Source of the DNA: Novosphingobium sp. NDB2Meth1
GTDB lineage: Bacteria; Pseudomonadota; Alphaproteobacteria; Sphingomonadales; Sphingomonadaceae
Length of the DNA stretch: 64,000 bases
Reading direction: 5' to 3'
Assembly: GCF_900117425.1 (NCBI RefSeq)
Contig: NZ_FPEH01000016.1
Span: 364,906 to 428,905, forward strand
A program made the translations under genes and the position numbers. The notes below the pieces were generated by a model. That model ran no database searches. It had not been told where the DNA came from and worked only from the letters and a program-made list of their open reading frames with translations. Positions 27,596 through 36,770 of the stretch are shown here, one piece after another. Position 1 is the stretch's first letter. Every line of letters begins with the position of its first letter.

Positions 27596-28651
27596 ATGCG
27601 CACGCGGACAGGACCCATCCTGAACCCGAGGGCGCGTGGTCGTGTTACGGCTGCCTGTCTTGCCTTTTCGCTGCTGTGCGGTGCCATGCCACCAAGCGCG
27701 CAGTACGATCCTGATCCTGACGAAGTGATCATCGAGGAAGTTGAGGCGCCGACGACCGCTACGGTCCCTTATCACAGCGCCGTGATGCCGGGCGATTCGC
27801 AGGCTTGGGCCAACACTGCAGCCCTCTATACCCAGCCGCCCGATCCCGGCCGATGCTTTCCGGGCGTGCTGCGGCCCGAGACCAAGTACCGCTTCCTCGA
27901 CGCTTTCAACGCCATGCGCGCGCGGCATGGGCTGGCGCCGGTGCGTTACAACGAGGGTGCCGACCGGGCCGCTGCCGAAGCGGCGCTCATCATGGCGACG
28001 AACAATGCGCTGAGCCACGATCCTCCGCCGACGTGGACATGCTGGACCGCCACCGGTGCGGGCGCTGCAGGAAGCTCCAATCTGCTTGGCGGCGTATCAT
28101 CGCCGTACCTGACCTATGAGGATGACAACGCCATCCTCGCCGAATGGCTGATTGAGGGTGATGGCGACGAGATCGGCCATCGCCGCTGGATGCTCGATCC
28201 CTGGCTGGATCAGACTTCGCTGGGCCGCGTCATCACGGTCCTGCCAGGTGGTGTCCGGATGGACTCGGTCGTCATGAAGGTGTTCGACTTTCCCGGGGAT
28301 ACGCAGCGTCGTGGAGGCAAGGCGCGCATTCCAGAATACGTTGCGTGGCCACAAGGCGACTATCCGGCGCAGTTCTTCTCCGCGCACGCCCGTCTCTCGT
28401 TCTCGGTGAGCGAAGATCCGGATGCGATGTCCACCGTCGATTTCTCGGACGCCAAGGTTGCCATCAGCGATGGCCGGCAGGCCTTGCCCGTTCGTGATCG
28501 GCGCTGGGACAACGAGGGCTATGGCGTGCCCAACTGCCTGTCATGGCGAGTCGATGGACTCGTTCCGGGCCGCACCTATTCGGTTACGATCACCGGCGTG
28601 CGAGATGCTCCCCGCGACAGCTACAGCTACACTTTTCGGATCATAAACTAG
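27596..28651 (+). CDS. Exported CAP-domain (SCP-like) protein
   Basis: A 351-residue protein with an N-terminal signal segment (about residues 17-36, ending PPSAQ). A CAP-superfamily region spans about residues 95-200: FLDAFNAMRARHGLAPVRYN, then AEAALIMATNNALSHDPPP, and GHRRWMLDPWLD. A C-terminal beta-rich part (about 260-350) includes LSWRVDGLVPGRTYSVTITG, which resembles a fibronectin-type strand pattern. CAP proteins are secreted and have diverse, mostly unknown roles. It follows the dehydrogenase by 40 bases. Confidence 0.8.
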   Translation: MRTRTGPILNPRARGRVTAACLAFSLLCGAMPPSAQYDPDPDEVIIEEVEAPTTATVPYHSAVMPGDSQAWANTAALYTQPPDPGRCFPGVLRPETKYRFLDAFNAMRARHGLAPVRYNEGADRAAAEAALIMATNNALSHDPPPTWTCWTATGAGAAGSSNLLGGVSSPYLTYEDDNAILAEWLIEGDGDEIGHRRWMLDPWLDQTSLGRVITVLPGGVRMDSVVMKVFDFPGDTQRRGGKARIPEYVAWPQGDYPAQFFSAHARLSFSVSEDPDAMSTVDFSDAKVAISDGRQALPVRDRRWDNEGYGVPNCLSWRVDGLVPGRTYSVTITGVRDAPRDSYSYTFRIIN

Positions 28652-28717
28652 AATTCGCATTAATTTCCGTTGCTTGGCCTACACAATACCGACTGAAGAT
28701 CGGTAGATATATGTATT

Positions 28718-28752
28718 TTGCCTTAGGCACATAGCTTGTATAACTAAGGCAA
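28718..28752. repeat. Inverted repeat in the AT-rich gap after the CAP-domain gene
   Basis: TTGCCTTAG at 28718-28726 is mirrored exactly by CTAAGGCAA at 28744-28752 around a 17-base spacer. The surrounding 28652-28760 region is unusually AT-rich for this window. It could be an operator or a weak terminator; the rest of the 230-base gap up to 28881 holds nothing recognised. Confidence 0.5.
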
Positions 28753-28881
28753 GATACGAAGCGGGAGTGGGCAGGTGGAACATGCATCGGCACGAGCGCC
28801 GTCGAGACCCCGCGTAACCACGCACCACGTCTTCCTGCGCCGCTTTTGGATAGCGCCTCCTATTCTGTCAGTTGATCCCCA

Positions 28882-29940
28882 ATGAAGCGTCGGACCATTG
28901 CGATTGTCGCTGCCCTGGGCTTCGGGGCGGCATTGCCGGGGTATGTCTGGGCCCAATCCGCCTCACCACAGAGCACCCAACCTTCAAGCGCTCGTGAGAA
29001 GGGCCAATGCGAGCTGGGCAAATAGTGGTCTCAGGCGCGGCTTCACGATTACTGGCCGAGCGAGAGCCATGTGCAGAGCGTTGGCGCCATGGGGTACATG
29101 GGCCAGCAGAATGCCTCGCGCGAGGCTGATCTCTCTGAAGCCCGGACTCAGGTAGAGCGCGTGGTGCGCGTCAGCGGTCTAGAGATGAACTTCGAGATGA
29201 TCGTCGATCCCTCGACCCCGGCCGCAGCGGAGATCATCAACGGGCGGCGTGTTATCCTGTTCGATCCACGTTTCATGGCGCAAGTGGCGGATCGCATCTG
29301 CCCGGACTGGGGCGCAATGAGCATCCTCGCGCATGAAGTGGGCCATCATCTGGCCGGCCACACCCTGCGCCAGTCAGCCGAACCGTGGCGCGACGAGCTG
29401 GAGGCTGACGAGTTCTCCGGCTTCGTGTTGTCGCGGCTGGGCGCTACGCTGGCGGAGACGACTTCGGCGGCCGCTCGCATCCTGCCCGAGCAGGCGACAC
29501 CGACGCATCCCGGCCGCAAGGATCGGATCGCGGCGATCGTCCATGGCTGGCAGAATGCCGAAGCGCTGGTCAGCGCTGAACTCACCCAGGCCCGCCACAA
29601 TCGCGGGCTCGCACCGATGCGCCAGAGCCGCTTCGATCCTGATGGCGAGGGCGAAGGGGCGTCAGACCTTGCGCTGGTTGCACGCATCATCCTCTACGAT
29701 GACACGAGCGACTACTATATCACCAAGAGCGGGCGGATCGACGCTTATGACGGCACGCGCCGCCCTGTGGGTCGCAAAGCGTTGCCCTCCTCTGCCGACT
29801 ATGCGTGGACCTTCCAGACCGACGCTACCCGGTTCGATGTCGATTACAACGGTCACGTGCTGATGCGGCTCCCTTCCGGGATCATGCACGAAGTCGGCGT
29901 TGTGGTAGCCCTCCTCCCGGGCCCCGCAAGCGGCGAATAG
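28882..29940 (+). pseudogene. Exported zinc metallopeptidase gene interrupted by an in-frame amber codon
   Basis: An ATG at 28882 opens a signal peptide (MKRRTIAIVAALGFGAALPG, cleavage near VWA/Q) that runs 47 codons to a TAG at 29023-29025. The same frame then continues uninterrupted to 29940. The downstream part has the zinc-binding motif HEVGHHLAGH and a glutamate in DELEADEFSGFVLSRLG, as in exported M48-like or related neutral metallopeptidases. Without the stop the protein would be 352 residues. Restart at GTG 29071 or ATG 29089 would give a protein lacking its signal. It may be a real nonsense mutation, a suppressed stop or a sequencing error. Confidence 0.75.
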
Positions 29941-29946
29941 GCCGGT

Positions 29947-30774
29947 TCAGCTGCCCATCGGCACTCGAACCCGCTTGTCGCGCAGCACCGGGCGGCGCGG
30001 CGGGGCGCCGATGTAGCGCTTCTTCACCGGGACATACTCGTAGGAGACCGTGCGTGTTTCAGTGCAGGCACCCTGAGCCGAGGCGACGGCTTGCGGTGCA
30101 TTCGACGGTACCATGACATAACCCATCGGCGCGCCCGTCATCGGGGGGACATAGCCATAGGACGGGTAGCCATAGGCATAGCCGCCGGCGGGTGCAGCAT
30201 AGCCGTAGTAGCCGGGAGCCGGTTGCGGCGGCGAATAGGTGCTGAAGAACTCCTCGCATTCCCGCTCGCGCTTCTTGTCGATGGATTTGCCAATGACGCC
30301 GCCCGCCACCGCACCGACAGCGGCGCCCGCCACTGTCCCGACCGTACGCTCGCCCGAGGCGACGCGGTTCCCGACGACACCGCCGACGAGGCCGCCGATT
30401 ACTGCGCCGGTCGTCCCGCTATGACGGTTGGTCACGCCCTGGCACTTGTCGATCATCTCACGGTAGCGCGGATCGCTGTCCGCTGCTGGCGGGGGCGGTG
30501 CAACATAGCCCTGCGGGGGGACGTAGCCTTGTGGAGCCGGAACGTAGCCTTGCGGAGGTACAGAACCCTGGGGCGGCGCCATAGGCACCGAGTAGACCGG
30601 CACGCTGTAGACCGGCCCACCATAGACCGGATAGCCGCCCGGGAAGACACCGGGATAGGTCGTCTGCCAGCTGCTCTGCACAGGCACCTGCGCCGGCGTT
30701 TCATGCGCGAGTGCTGGAACGGCGAGGCTGGAGGCCAGCGCGGTCACCGCGAGGGCACGGAAAAGTCTGGCCAT
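29947..30774 (-). CDS. Exported glycine-zipper 2TM domain protein
   Basis: A 275-residue protein with a signal peptide (about residues 1-23, ending ALA). A proline/tyrosine-rich repeat segment of PPQGYV-type units follows (about 70-95). Then comes a glycine-zipper region GAVIGGLVGGVVGNRV and GTVAGAAVGAVAGGVIGKSI (about 125-165) of the Rick_17kDa/2TM type. The C-terminal part is tyrosine/proline-rich. Such proteins are usually outer-membrane or envelope associated. It converges on the broken peptidase gene with 6 bases between. The exact function is unknown. Confidence 0.83.
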   Translation of the reverse strand: MARLFRALAVTALASSLAVPALAHETPAQVPVQSSWQTTYPGVFPGGYPVYGGPVYSVPVYSVPMAPPQGSVPPQGYVPAPQGYVPPQGYVAPPPPAADSDPRYREMIDKCQGVTNRHSGTTGAVIGGLVGGVVGNRVASGERTVGTVAGAAVGAVAGGVIGKSIDKKRERECEEFFSTYSPPQPAPGYYGYAAPAGGYAYGYPSYGYVPPMTGAPMGYVMVPSNAPQAVASAQGACTETRTVSYEYVPVKKRYIGAPPRRPVLRDKRVRVPMGS

Positions 30775-30907
30775 TGTGTTCCCCTGTCAGCATCGGCCGG
30801 ACCCGCACGGCGCGCGAGAATCCGGGTTAACACGCTGTTTAGCATCCCGCGCCGCGCTGGGCCACGGGGTGCGGCGGCATTGTGCCGAAACGGGGCAGGG
30901 GTGGGGG

Positions 30908-31390
30908 CTAGATGCGGTCCGAAAGCAGGCGGGCCAGCGCTTCGATCCCGGCGGCATCCTCGGCATCGAAGCGGGCGAGCAGCGGGCTGTCGAGATCGAT
31001 GACGGCAATCACCGCGCCATCACGTAGAACCGGGACGACCAGTTCGGAGCGGCTGGCGGCATCGCACGCGATGTGTCCGGGGAAGGCATGGACATCGGGC
31101 ACCAGCTGCGTCTCGCCGGAAGCTGCTGCCGCGCCGCACACACCTTGGCCCAGCGCGATGCGGATGCAGGCGGGACGCCCGGCGAAGGGCCCGAGCACGA
31201 GTTCGCCGCCGACCATGCGGTAGAACCCCGCCCAGTTGAGATCGGGCAGGAATTCATCGAGCAACGCGGCGCAATTGGCCATGTTCGCCACGGCATCGGG
31301 CTCGTCGTGGGTGATCGCGCGGGCCGCGTCGAGGAGATCGGCGTAGAGCGCGGGCTTTGGCTGGCCGGGAACGGGCGTGAAATCGTACAT
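30908..31390 (-). CDS. Free methionine-(R)-sulfoxide reductase (GAF domain)
   Basis: Reduces free methionine-R-sulfoxide. The 160-residue single GAF domain has the three family cysteines in order: RPACIRI (Cys75), GQGVCGAAA (Cys85) and PGHIACDAASRSELVVP (Cys109), plus NWAGFYRMVGGELVLGPF at the start. It is cytosolic. A separate exported MsrA lies at 62.6 kb, so free and protein-bound methionine sulfoxide are both covered in this window. It is divergent from the sorbosone-dehydrogenase-like gene with 76 bases between starts. Confidence 0.92.
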   Translation of the reverse strand: MYDFTPVPGQPKPALYADLLDAARAITHDEPDAVANMANCAALLDEFLPDLNWAGFYRMVGGELVLGPFAGRPACIRIALGQGVCGAAAASGETQLVPDVHAFPGHIACDAASRSELVVPVLRDGAVIAVIDLDSPLLARFDAEDAAGIEALARLLSDRI

Positions 31391-31466
31391 GCGGGGCGCT
31401 TAGCAGGCCGGGCGCTTCACCGCGAGGGCCATTGCGGGAAGGCGGCCCGGGTTCTAGACATGGGCC

Positions 31467-32930
31467 ATGTTCACGCTCCGCAAGACCCTGACCGGGCTCG
31501 TCATCGTCCTCATCGCGCTTGCTGCCGCTGCTTTCTGGTTGCTGCGCGGCGATTCAGCACAGCTTACGCTCGACAAGACCACCGGGCCCAAGCCTGAACT
31601 TGCCGAGGCGGCGCCGCAGTGGTTCCCGACGATCGGCATCGCCAAGCCCATCGGCTGGGCAGCGGGCGAGAAGCCGGTCGCGGCTGAAGGTCTTGTGGTG
31701 ACGCGCTTTGCCGACCAGCTGGATCACCCGCGTACGCTGACCGTGCTGCCCAACGGCGATGTGCTCGCCGCCGAAACGAATGGTCCGCCGCAGCGCGGCC
31801 CGGGCGGGATCACCGGGCTCGTCATGGGCTATCTGTTCTCGGCCGCCGGTGCGGGTGAGGCATCGCCCAACAAGCTCGTCGTCCTGCGTGACAGCAATGG
31901 CGACGGCGTGGCCGAACAGCGCTTCGTGATGAGCAATCCGGGGCTGAGTTCACCGTTCGGGATGGTGCTGCACGAGGGCCGGCTCTATGTTGGCAATCAC
32001 GACGCGGTGGTTTCGTGGCCGTTCACGCCCGGCCAGACCACGCTCGACGGCAAGCCCGAGAAGCTGATGGACCTGCCCGGCGGCGGCAACCACTGGGCGC
32101 GCAATCTGGCGCTGAGCCCGGATGGCAAGCTGCTCTACGTCACCGTCGGTTCTGCCTCGAACATCGCCGAGAACGGCCTCGACAAGGAAAAGGGCCGTGC
32201 GGCGATCTACGAGTATGACTTCGAGCGAAAGAGCTCGCGCACCTATGCTCAGGGCCTGCGCAATCCCAACGGGCTCGATTTCAATCCGCGCAGCGGCGAG
32301 CTGTGGACCACGGTGAACGAGCGCGACATGCTGGGCTCGGACCTCGTGCCCGATTACCTCACCAACGTTCCGCTTGGCGCGCAGTATGGCTGGCCGTGGG
32401 TCTACTGGAAGAAGAACATCGACTGGCGCGTCACCGATCCGATGCCGAACGACATGTTCTCCTATGTGCGCAAGCCGGAATACGGTCTCGGTTCGCACGT
32501 GGCGCCGCTCGGCCTCGCTTTTGCGAAGGGCGGCAACCTGATGGGTGAACGGTTTGCCAGCGGTGCCTTCGTCGCGCGGCACGGTTCGTGGAACCGCAAG
32601 CCGCTTTCCGGCTATGACGTGGTGTTCGTGGCGTTCGACAACAACGGCAATGCCTTGCCACGGCCGCCGGTGCCGGTGCTGACCGGCTTCCTGGCCAAGG
32701 ACCAGACCACGCACGGCCGCCCCACTTGGGTCGCCTTCGCGAAGGATGGCGCGCTGCTGGTCAGCGACGACACCGGCGGCGTGATCTGGCGCGTCGTAGC
32801 GCCGGGCGCGAAGCCGGCGCCTGAGATTGCCGCGATTCCTGCGACGCCAATGCGGCCTGCCCCCAAGCCGGGCACGAAGTTCATCGTCAAGCCGGCGACG
32901 GATTCCGACCTGACCAAATCGCAGAATTAA
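31467..32930 (+). CDS. Sorbosone dehydrogenase-like PQQ-type sugar dehydrogenase
   Basis: A 487-residue beta-propeller oxidoreductase with an N-terminal membrane anchor or signal (LTGLVIVLIALAAAAFWLL, about 8-26). Propeller motifs include LDHPRTLTVLPNGDVLAAET, GNHWARNLALSPDGKLLYVT, GLRNPNGLDFNPRSGELW and ARHGSWNRKPLSGYDVVFV. These match the L-sorbosone dehydrogenase / soluble aldose dehydrogenase group, which uses PQQ in the periplasm. The substrate here is unknown. Its end overlaps the convergent ATPase gene by 4 bases. Confidence 0.85.
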   Translation: MFTLRKTLTGLVIVLIALAAAAFWLLRGDSAQLTLDKTTGPKPELAEAAPQWFPTIGIAKPIGWAAGEKPVAAEGLVVTRFADQLDHPRTLTVLPNGDVLAAETNGPPQRGPGGITGLVMGYLFSAAGAGEASPNKLVVLRDSNGDGVAEQRFVMSNPGLSSPFGMVLHEGRLYVGNHDAVVSWPFTPGQTTLDGKPEKLMDLPGGGNHWARNLALSPDGKLLYVTVGSASNIAENGLDKEKGRAAIYEYDFERKSSRTYAQGLRNPNGLDFNPRSGELWTTVNERDMLGSDLVPDYLTNVPLGAQYGWPWVYWKKNIDWRVTDPMPNDMFSYVRKPEYGLGSHVAPLGLAFAKGGNLMGERFASGAFVARHGSWNRKPLSGYDVVFVAFDNNGNALPRPPVPVLTGFLAKDQTTHGRPTWVAFAKDGALLVSDDTGGVIWRVVAPGAKPAPEIAAIPATPMRPAPKPGTKFIVKPATDSDLTKSQN

Positions 32931-33742
32931 AGACTGCGGCCAGCCCGTCCGGCCAATTCGTTAACATACTGCCACGCGACGCGGCCCGAACGGCCGCCGC
33001 GCTGCTTCGACCACGTCAGTGCATCATCTTCGGCGAAGGTGAGGCCGTAGTGCACCGCGTAACCGTGGATGATCGCGAGGTAGTCGTCCTGCGAGCAGGC
33101 ATGGAAACCAAGCGACAGGCCGAAGCGGTCGGCGAGCGCGAGCCGGTCGTCGACAACATCGCGCGGATTGATTGGATCGTCCTGCTCGGCCATGTGGCGC
33201 TCGACGATGGCGCGGCGATTGGACGTGACGGCGAGGCGGACGTTCGCTGGACGGGCCTCGACACCGCCTTCGAGCCAGGAGCGCAGTCGGCGCGCTGAAC
33301 CGGCATCGCCTGCATCGAAACCCAGATCGTCGAGCAGGATCAGGAAGCGGCGGTCCGCCTTGCGCAATTCGCCCAGCAGCAGGGCGAGGCTTTCATCAGG
33401 TGACGCCTGAATCAGCGCGATCCGGCCCGGATGCACATCCTGTGCCGCGCGGATCGCAGCGCGAACCAGCGCCGACTTGCCCATGCCACGCGAACCCCAC
33501 AGCAGCATGTCGTGCGAGGCCGCACCCGAGGCGAGGCGCAGGACGTTCTCGGCTACTGCCCCCTTTTGTGCATCGACACCCTTGATCAGCGCCAGCGGAG
33601 GCGCCTCGAGCGGATCGACCGCGCGCGCACCCGTGCCTGTCCAGACATAGGCGGGATGCGCCAGCCAGTCCGTTGCCGCCGGAGCGGGCGGTGCCAGGCG
33701 CTCGAGCGCGGCGGCAATCCGTTCGAGCAAAGGCTCGCTCAT
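32927..33742 (-). CDS. DUF815-type P-loop ATPase
   Basis: A 271-residue AAA-like ATPase. The Walker A is WGSRGMGKSALVRA, the Walker B-like FLILLDDLGFD follows, and ARPANVRLAVTSNRR and DRFGLSLGFHACSQDDYLAI are typical of DUF815. The function is not established. It shares a 4-base overlap with the upstream acyl-CoA dehydrogenase gene on the same strand, so the two are translationally coupled. An in-frame open extension upstream of 33742 was rejected as composition noise. Confidence 0.85.
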   Translation of the reverse strand: MSEPLLERIAAALERLAPPAPAATDWLAHPAYVWTGTGARAVDPLEAPPLALIKGVDAQKGAVAENVLRLASGAASHDMLLWGSRGMGKSALVRAAIRAAQDVHPGRIALIQASPDESLALLLGELRKADRRFLILLDDLGFDAGDAGSARRLRSWLEGGVEARPANVRLAVTSNRRAIVERHMAEQDDPINPRDVVDDRLALADRFGLSLGFHACSQDDYLAIIHGYAVHYGLTFAEDDALTWSKQRGGRSGRVAWQYVNELAGRAGRSL

Positions 33743-35460
33743 CCGGTCAGCGCCTCGCTCTCCAGTTCGAAGTAGAGGGCCGCACCGGCCATCGCCGCTG
33801 CCCCGAGCCCACGGGCCTCGGGGACGATGGTGCGGTTGAACACCTTGGTCACCGCGGTCTTCTCCATGCTGCCGGTGGCTCGTGCCTGCCGCGCCAGCTG
33901 CCAGCCAGCCACCGCAACCGCACACATGGTAAGGAAGGGGACGCTGCCCGCGAGCTTATCGTCGAGCGTCGCATCGCCGCTGGCCATCCACGAACCGATT
34001 GCAGCCGCGTCCTTGGCGAGCGAGGCGACTTCGGGGACGTCCTGCATCTCGGCCGAGATGTCGGCCATCAGCGCCTGCAGCACGCCGCCCTGCTCCATGC
34101 CGAGCTTGCGGGTAACGAGATCGGCGGCCTGGATGCCGTTGGTGCCTTCATAGATCGGCGCGATGCGCGCGTCGCGGTAATGCTGCGCGGCGCCGGTTTC
34201 CTCGACGAACCCCATGCCGCCGTGAATCTGGATTCCCAAGCTGGCGACTTCACAGCCGACATCGGTGCCCCAGGCCTTGAGCAGCGGTACGAGCAGTTCG
34301 GCACGCTGCTGTGCGGCGCGATCACCCAGAAGGCCACGGTCGACTTGTCCCGCGGTGTAATAGAGCAGCGCGCGCGAGCCTTCAGTGAGGGCGCGCATGC
34401 GCAGGATCATGCGGCGCACGTCTGGGTGCTCGATGATTGCCACCGGGTTCTTGTCAGGCGAACCGGCGCGGGCGGATTGGATGCGGTCCCGCGCATAGGC
34501 TCGAGCCTGCTGCAACGCCCGCTCAGCAATCTGCACGCCCTGGCTGCCGACGTTGATGCGCGCCGAGTTCATCATCGTGAACATGGCCTTGAGGCCTTCG
34601 TTCTCATGGCCGACGAGTTCGCCGATGCACTCGGCATTGTCGCCATAGGACATGACACAAGTGGGCGAGACATTGATGCCCAGCTTGTGCTCGATCGACA
34701 CGGCGCGCAGATCATTGCGCTCACCAAGCGAGCCATCGGCATTCACGTGGTACTTGGGCACGATGAACAGCGAGATGCCGCGCGACCCGGCAGGCGCGCC
34801 GGGGGTGCGCGCAAGGACGAGGTGGATCACGTTCTCGGCCAGCTCATGCTCGCCCCAGGTGATGTAGATCTTGGTCCCGGCGATGCGGTACTTGCCGGCG
34901 TGGGGGCCTTCCTCGATCTTCACCGCAGTGCTGCGCAGCGCGCCGACGTCGGACCCGGCTTGCGGCTCGGTCAGGTTCATCGTGCCCGACCACGCACCCG
35001 AGATAAGCTTGGGCAGGTACATTGCCTTCTGCGCCTCGCTGCCGTGGTGATCGAGCGCCTCGATCGCGCCGACGGTCAGCATCGGCAGCAGCGTGAAGCC
35101 CATGTTGGCCGCGCCCAGCGTTTCGAGCACACACGTGGCGAGCGTGAAAGGCAGGCCTTGTCCGCCAAACTCGGCGGGTCCGGCAATGGAATTCCAGCCC
35201 TGCTCGACAAATGCCGAATAGGCCTCGGCATAGCCCGTGGGCGAGGACACCACGCCGTCCTTGCAGTGAGCGCCCTCGGTATCGCCGATTCGGTTGAGCG
35301 GCGCCCATTCGCCCGCAGCAAACGTGCCGATGCCCTCGGCAATCGCCTCGACCACGTCGGGAGTCGCCGCGCCGTAGCGTTCGTGGGCTGCCAGCTCGTC
35401 GATTCCGGCGCAGATGCGCATCGCGAGAAGCTGGTCCTGGGTGGGTGCGGTAAAGCTCAT
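33739..35460 (-). CDS. Acyl-CoA dehydrogenase with C-terminal extension domain
   Basis: A 573-residue FAD-dependent dehydrogenase of the larger class seen in sphingomonads and other proteobacteria. Landmarks include FGGQGLPFTLATCVLE, TMNLTEPQAGSDVGALRSTA (flavin and substrate region), KIYITWGEHELAEN, GIQIHGGMGFVEETGAAQHY and RIAPIYEGTNGIQAADLVTRK. A helical C-terminal domain follows (about 450-573). It is coupled to the DUF815 gene by a 4-base overlap. Likely substrates are long-chain or 3-methylmercapto-propionyl-type CoA esters, but nothing here decides between them. Confidence 0.92.
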   Translation of the reverse strand: MSFTAPTQDQLLAMRICAGIDELAAHERYGAATPDVVEAIAEGIGTFAAGEWAPLNRIGDTEGAHCKDGVVSSPTGYAEAYSAFVEQGWNSIAGPAEFGGQGLPFTLATCVLETLGAANMGFTLLPMLTVGAIEALDHHGSEAQKAMYLPKLISGAWSGTMNLTEPQAGSDVGALRSTAVKIEEGPHAGKYRIAGTKIYITWGEHELAENVIHLVLARTPGAPAGSRGISLFIVPKYHVNADGSLGERNDLRAVSIEHKLGINVSPTCVMSYGDNAECIGELVGHENEGLKAMFTMMNSARINVGSQGVQIAERALQQARAYARDRIQSARAGSPDKNPVAIIEHPDVRRMILRMRALTEGSRALLYYTAGQVDRGLLGDRAAQQRAELLVPLLKAWGTDVGCEVASLGIQIHGGMGFVEETGAAQHYRDARIAPIYEGTNGIQAADLVTRKLGMEQGGVLQALMADISAEMQDVPEVASLAKDAAAIGSWMASGDATLDDKLAGSVPFLTMCAVAVAGWQLARQARATGSMEKTAVTKVFNRTIVPEARGLGAAAMAGAALYFELESEALTG

Positions 35461-35507
35461 GCGCTGTTTTCCTTGGCAGTCCTCGCTGAGGGCTATAGCG
35501 GCAAGCC

Positions 35508-36461
35508 ATGACCACGCAAACGCCTCCAAATGTGCAAGCCGCTGATGCCGAGGGCATTGCGGAGGCTGCGCGCGTGCTGGAAGCGGGCGGGACTGTCGCG
35601 GTGCCCACCGAGACCGTCTATGGCCTCGCCGCAAGGGCAGACAGCGATGCGGCGGTGGCGGCGATCTACCGCGCCAAGGGGCGACCCGATTTCAACCCGC
35701 TGATTGTCCATGTCCTGGATGTATTTGCGGCGGAGAGGCTGGCGGAGTTCGACAGCCGCGCGCAGGCGCTGGCCGCAGCATTCTGGCCGGGGCCGTTGAC
35801 CATGGTGCTCCCACGCCGGGCAGATGCGCCGCTGGCTGCCGCCGTGACCGCAGGACTGCCTACGGTAGCAATCAGGGTTCCCACGCATCCGGTGATGCGA
35901 TCTGTGCTGGCGGCTGCCGGTTTGCCGCTCGCCGCGCCTTCGGCGAACCGGAGCGGCGGCGTAAGCCCGACCAGCGCCGCGCATGTAGCGGCTTCGCTGG
36001 GCGCGCGGGCAGACCTCATTCTCGATGGCGGCGTGACACCACAGGGCCTCGAATCGACCATTGTCGCGCTCCGTCCGGGTGGCGGATGGCAGGTGCTACG
36101 GCCTGGCCCGGTGACCGAGGCGGACATTGCTGCCGTTCTCGGCGGGTTTGCCGATGTCAGGAGTTCAGCTGAAGCCCGCATCGAAGCGCCGGGACAGCTG
36201 GCCAGCCACTACGCGCCGGGCAAGCCGGTGCGGCTTGGTGCCCTGACGGCAGAACCGGACGAGTTTCTGATCGGCTTCGGCGAAGTTGCCGGGGCTGTTT
36301 CGCTGTCCTCATCAGGCGATCTCATCGAGGCGGCAGCGCATCTCTATGCCTGTCTGCACCTGGCGGCGGCAGCACCCCAACCCCGTATCGCCGTGGCGCC
36401 CATTCCTGACGACGGAATCGGCATTGCCATCAACGACCGACTGCGCCGAGCGGCCGCCTAG
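35508..36461 (+). CDS. L-threonylcarbamoyladenylate synthase, Sua5 type
   Basis: Makes threonylcarbamoyl-AMP, the precursor of t6A37 in tRNAs decoding ANN codons. The 317-residue length and the layout, an N-terminal YrdC domain (VAVPTETVYGLAARADSD, AIYRAKGRPDFNPLIVHV, then TIVALRPGGGWQVLRPG) plus a C-terminal Sua5 domain with ASHYAPGKPVRL, show the Sua5 rather than TsaC type. It is divergent from the dehydrogenase gene with 47 bases between starts, and its end overlaps the next convergent gene by 4 bases. Confidence 0.94.
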   Translation: MTTQTPPNVQAADAEGIAEAARVLEAGGTVAVPTETVYGLAARADSDAAVAAIYRAKGRPDFNPLIVHVLDVFAAERLAEFDSRAQALAAAFWPGPLTMVLPRRADAPLAAAVTAGLPTVAIRVPTHPVMRSVLAAAGLPLAAPSANRSGGVSPTSAAHVAASLGARADLILDGGVTPQGLESTIVALRPGGGWQVLRPGPVTEADIAAVLGGFADVRSSAEARIEAPGQLASHYAPGKPVRLGALTAEPDEFLIGFGEVAGAVSLSSSGDLIEAAAHLYACLHLAAAAPQPRIAVAPIPDDGIGIAINDRLRRAAA

Positions 36462-36697
36462 CGCTCCTTGCGCAGCAGCGCGATTTCGCCGCTGATCCGA
36501 TTGGCTTCGGCGCAAGCAGCGGTCTGGCCGCGACTGCACGCCTCGAGCCGCTGGCCGTACTTCCTCTCGAGCTTGGCAATCATTTGCTCGCGCTTGTGTG
36601 CGGCCCGGTCAGCCTCGGATGGGCTCGCCGCCCTCGCGGCGCCACCTGCCAGAGCGATCGCGGCAAGAGCGGTGAGCAAGAGCGGATAGCGGGACAA
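36458..36697 (-). CDS. Small exported hypothetical protein
   Basis: A 79-residue product with a clear signal peptide (about residues 1-23, ending ARA). A charged helical mature part (SEADRAAHKREQMIAKLERK, then YGQRLEACSRGQTAACAEAN) has two cysteines that could form a disulfide in the periplasm. I recognise no family. It ends inside the convergent Sua5-type gene by 4 bases, and a head-GIN gene lies upstream on the same strand. Confidence 0.65.
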   Translation of the reverse strand: MSRYPLLLTALAAIALAGGAARAASPSEADRAAHKREQMIAKLERKYGQRLEACSRGQTAACAEANRISGEIALLRKER

Positions 36698-36770
36698 GCG
36701 CCGGGCCTTTCGAACGGAGAACCCGGCGCTTATCCCAATTATCCTTGCCCCGCCATGACCGGCGCCGCGC

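Noticed and set aside
30465..30600. Short tandem-like repeats in the plus strand opposite the glycine-zipper gene, considered as a CRISPR-like or minisatellite array
   Set aside because: They are explained by the PPQGYV-type amino-acid repeats of the encoded protein; units vary and there are no spacers.
33673..35511. A 612-codon plus-strand open frame opposite the acyl-CoA dehydrogenase
   Set aside because: It is fully antisense to a gene with clear dehydrogenase motifs and shows only composition-driven sequence.
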